NCBI RefSeq assembly: GCF_964340395.1
Contig: NC_135556.1
Coordinates: forward strand, 6,492,501-6,556,500
Length of the DNA: 64,000 bases
Direction: 5' to 3'
Origin: Glandiceps talaboti
Lineage: Eukaryota; Hemichordata; Enteropneusta; Spengelidae
In this document: positions 62,616-64,000 of the stretch, one piece after another
Layout: every line of letters begins with the position of its first letter
Numbering within the stretch: position 1 is the stretch's first letter
Notes under the pieces: model-generated
The model's database searches: none
What the model saw: only the letters and a program-made list of their open reading frames with translations
Told to the model about the DNA's origin: nothing
Made by a program: the position numbers and the translations under genes

Positions 62616-63254
62616 ATATATATAAAACATTCAGTACTTCTGTATGAAATTTGCAATTACAGTATTTAATAGGATTAGTATTGAGAATATAAAATATTTT
62701 GTTGGTAGATAAATTAAATAAAGTGGAACACGTACTTGTACATATATATTATTACTAGTGTTTGTCATTTCAGAGGTTTTTTTCACAATTTTGAAAAATA
62801 GCCACTGCCAGGTGCTAGTAAGTCATTACACTCTAAAGAGTACAAACTCACTTTTAGAAGTGGCATACAAACTTAAAAACTTAAAATTCTGAAAAAAAAG
62901 GAAAACTCGCAATCATAACTTGTCTGGAAGATTTCACTTCATGTAGGCTCAATCTTGAACTACAACTACTGTACAAGTTGTAAATTGATTTGGTGTGACA
63001 ATTAATTTATGGATTTTGTTTTTAGAATCAGAAATAAAATTAACTCGCTTGTAAGCAATTTTCCAACTCTGTACACGTCTGCTCCGGGTATCAGGGCAGA
63101 ATATACAAAAATCTTACATGTACAATGAAAAATTCAAGACTACATGATTTAGAATTTTTTAAACGTCAATGTTTATTAATAATTATAATTATAATGTACA
63201 TATTTTCTAAGTTTTTATTCAATATATTACTGTTAAACTATTTTTGACAATTCT

Positions 63255-63260
63255 AATAAA
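63255..63260 (+). terminator. Candidate cyclin G poly(A) signal
   Basis: AATAAA with a GT-rich element about 40 bases downstream. Confidence 0.5.
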
Positions 63261-63631
63261 GAGGAAAATATGTTTTGTACTTCCAAATTTTGGTCCCATT
63301 TGTGTGTGTTCATTAATGTGCATATACACATGTATTTGTGTGTGTTTGTGAAGAATTGCTATTGACTATTTCATTGTGTGCTAGTATAGTTTTTCAGGGT
63401 ATCAAAACATGTACAGCTATCTTCAAAGCTATGTGGGTGCCTTAATATCAATCACACATTACATACACCTAACTATAATAGACAGATTCTATATTCAACG
63501 TTTCATTCTGAAATTGTTTCTCCTTGATACAGAAGTATTATGCTTTTATTTAAAACATCAAGACACTGATCTGTGATTATTTGTAAAGTAAAGTTACCCT
63601 TTGTGAAACGGAACTGCTTGCTGTATGACAT

Positions 63632-63712
63632 TTGAAAGTGAGGCTGCTGCTAGAAGTACAGACACATGAAACCCTGCAGACGACACATCAAGCTTGTGAG
63701 CCTCACTTTCAA
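63632..63712. repeat. Inverted repeat (hairpin 3)
   Basis: Perfect 14-base arms at 63632-63645 and 63699-63712 around a 53-base spacer. Confidence 0.85.
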
Positions 63713-63811
63713 CCCTTTACATTTTTTTAGATACCCACTAAAATGAGTAGCTAGCTAGGAAGGTTTTCTGTTCAAAAAGTCACTTTAGGGGACGACTGCC
63801 GCTGAAATGGT

Positions 63812-63919
<108 letters not shown>

Positions 63920-64000
63920 CACTCTAAGGACTATTATCGCCCATTTGTATATTTAATAATGTGTACATTTTTATCAATGTTACATTTTTTAAATCAGCAA

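Larger units (their letters stand above)
59971..63280 (+). other. Probable cyclin G 3'UTR
   Basis: No credible gene. It contains a second copy of the 45-bp dispersed repeat (60308), two inverted repeats (61102-61167 and 61213-61257) and a minisatellite (62090-62615). AATAAA signals lie at 62717-62722 and 63255-63260; the latter is followed by a GT-rich tract (TTTGTGTGTGTTC near 63300). Confidence 0.45.

Overview
This is eukaryotic nuclear DNA from an invertebrate animal. The genes have many short exons with GT/AG introns of a few hundred bases to about 7 kb, the noncoding DNA is AT-rich, and microsatellites, MITE-like inverted-repeat elements and dead LINE fragments are frequent. Protein similarity is to bilaterian families present in vertebrates and in slowly evolving marine invertebrates (hemichordates, amphioxus, lophotrochozoans). 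The genes look like single, unduplicated counterparts of vertebrate paralogue groups. The species cannot be named from the sequence alone.

Four protein-coding genes could be assembled exon by exon, with every reading phase matching across the splice sites. (1) Bases 1-14393, minus strand: an N4BP2-type gene (NEDD4-binding protein 2: CUE domain, then P-loop polynucleotide-kinase-like domain). It runs off the left edge before its stop codon. (2) Bases 15988-25366, plus strand: a complete ten-exon septin of the SEPT6/8/11 group (425 aa), with a probable 3'UTR to about 30.07 kb. (3) Bases 40088-47203, minus strand: a complete cyclin I-like gene (357 aa) with a probable 3'UTR to about 36.96 kb. 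(4) Bases 50781-59970, plus strand: a complete cyclin G-like gene (395 aa) with a probable 3'UTR to about 63.28 kb.

N4BP2 and the septin diverge from a shared region of about 1.6 kb. The septin and cyclin I are tail to tail across a gene-poor stretch of about 7 kb. Cyclin I and cyclin G are head to head, with start codons 3.6 kb apart and putative first exons about 0.8 kb apart. The order and orientation septin(+) - cyclin I(-) - cyclin G(+) match what I recall of human 4q21 (SEPTIN11 - CCNI - CCNG2), with a second human echo at 5q31 (SEPTIN8 - CCNI2). The block therefore looks like an ancient linkage older than the vertebrate genome duplications. The two cyclins also share intron positions and phases, as expected for an old inverted duplication.

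The rest is introns, UTRs, simple repeats, two small MITE-like families, two LINE remnants, several inverted repeats and one unexplained exon-like open frame at 32.9-33.2 kb. No tRNA, rRNA, CRISPR or prokaryote-type feature was seen.
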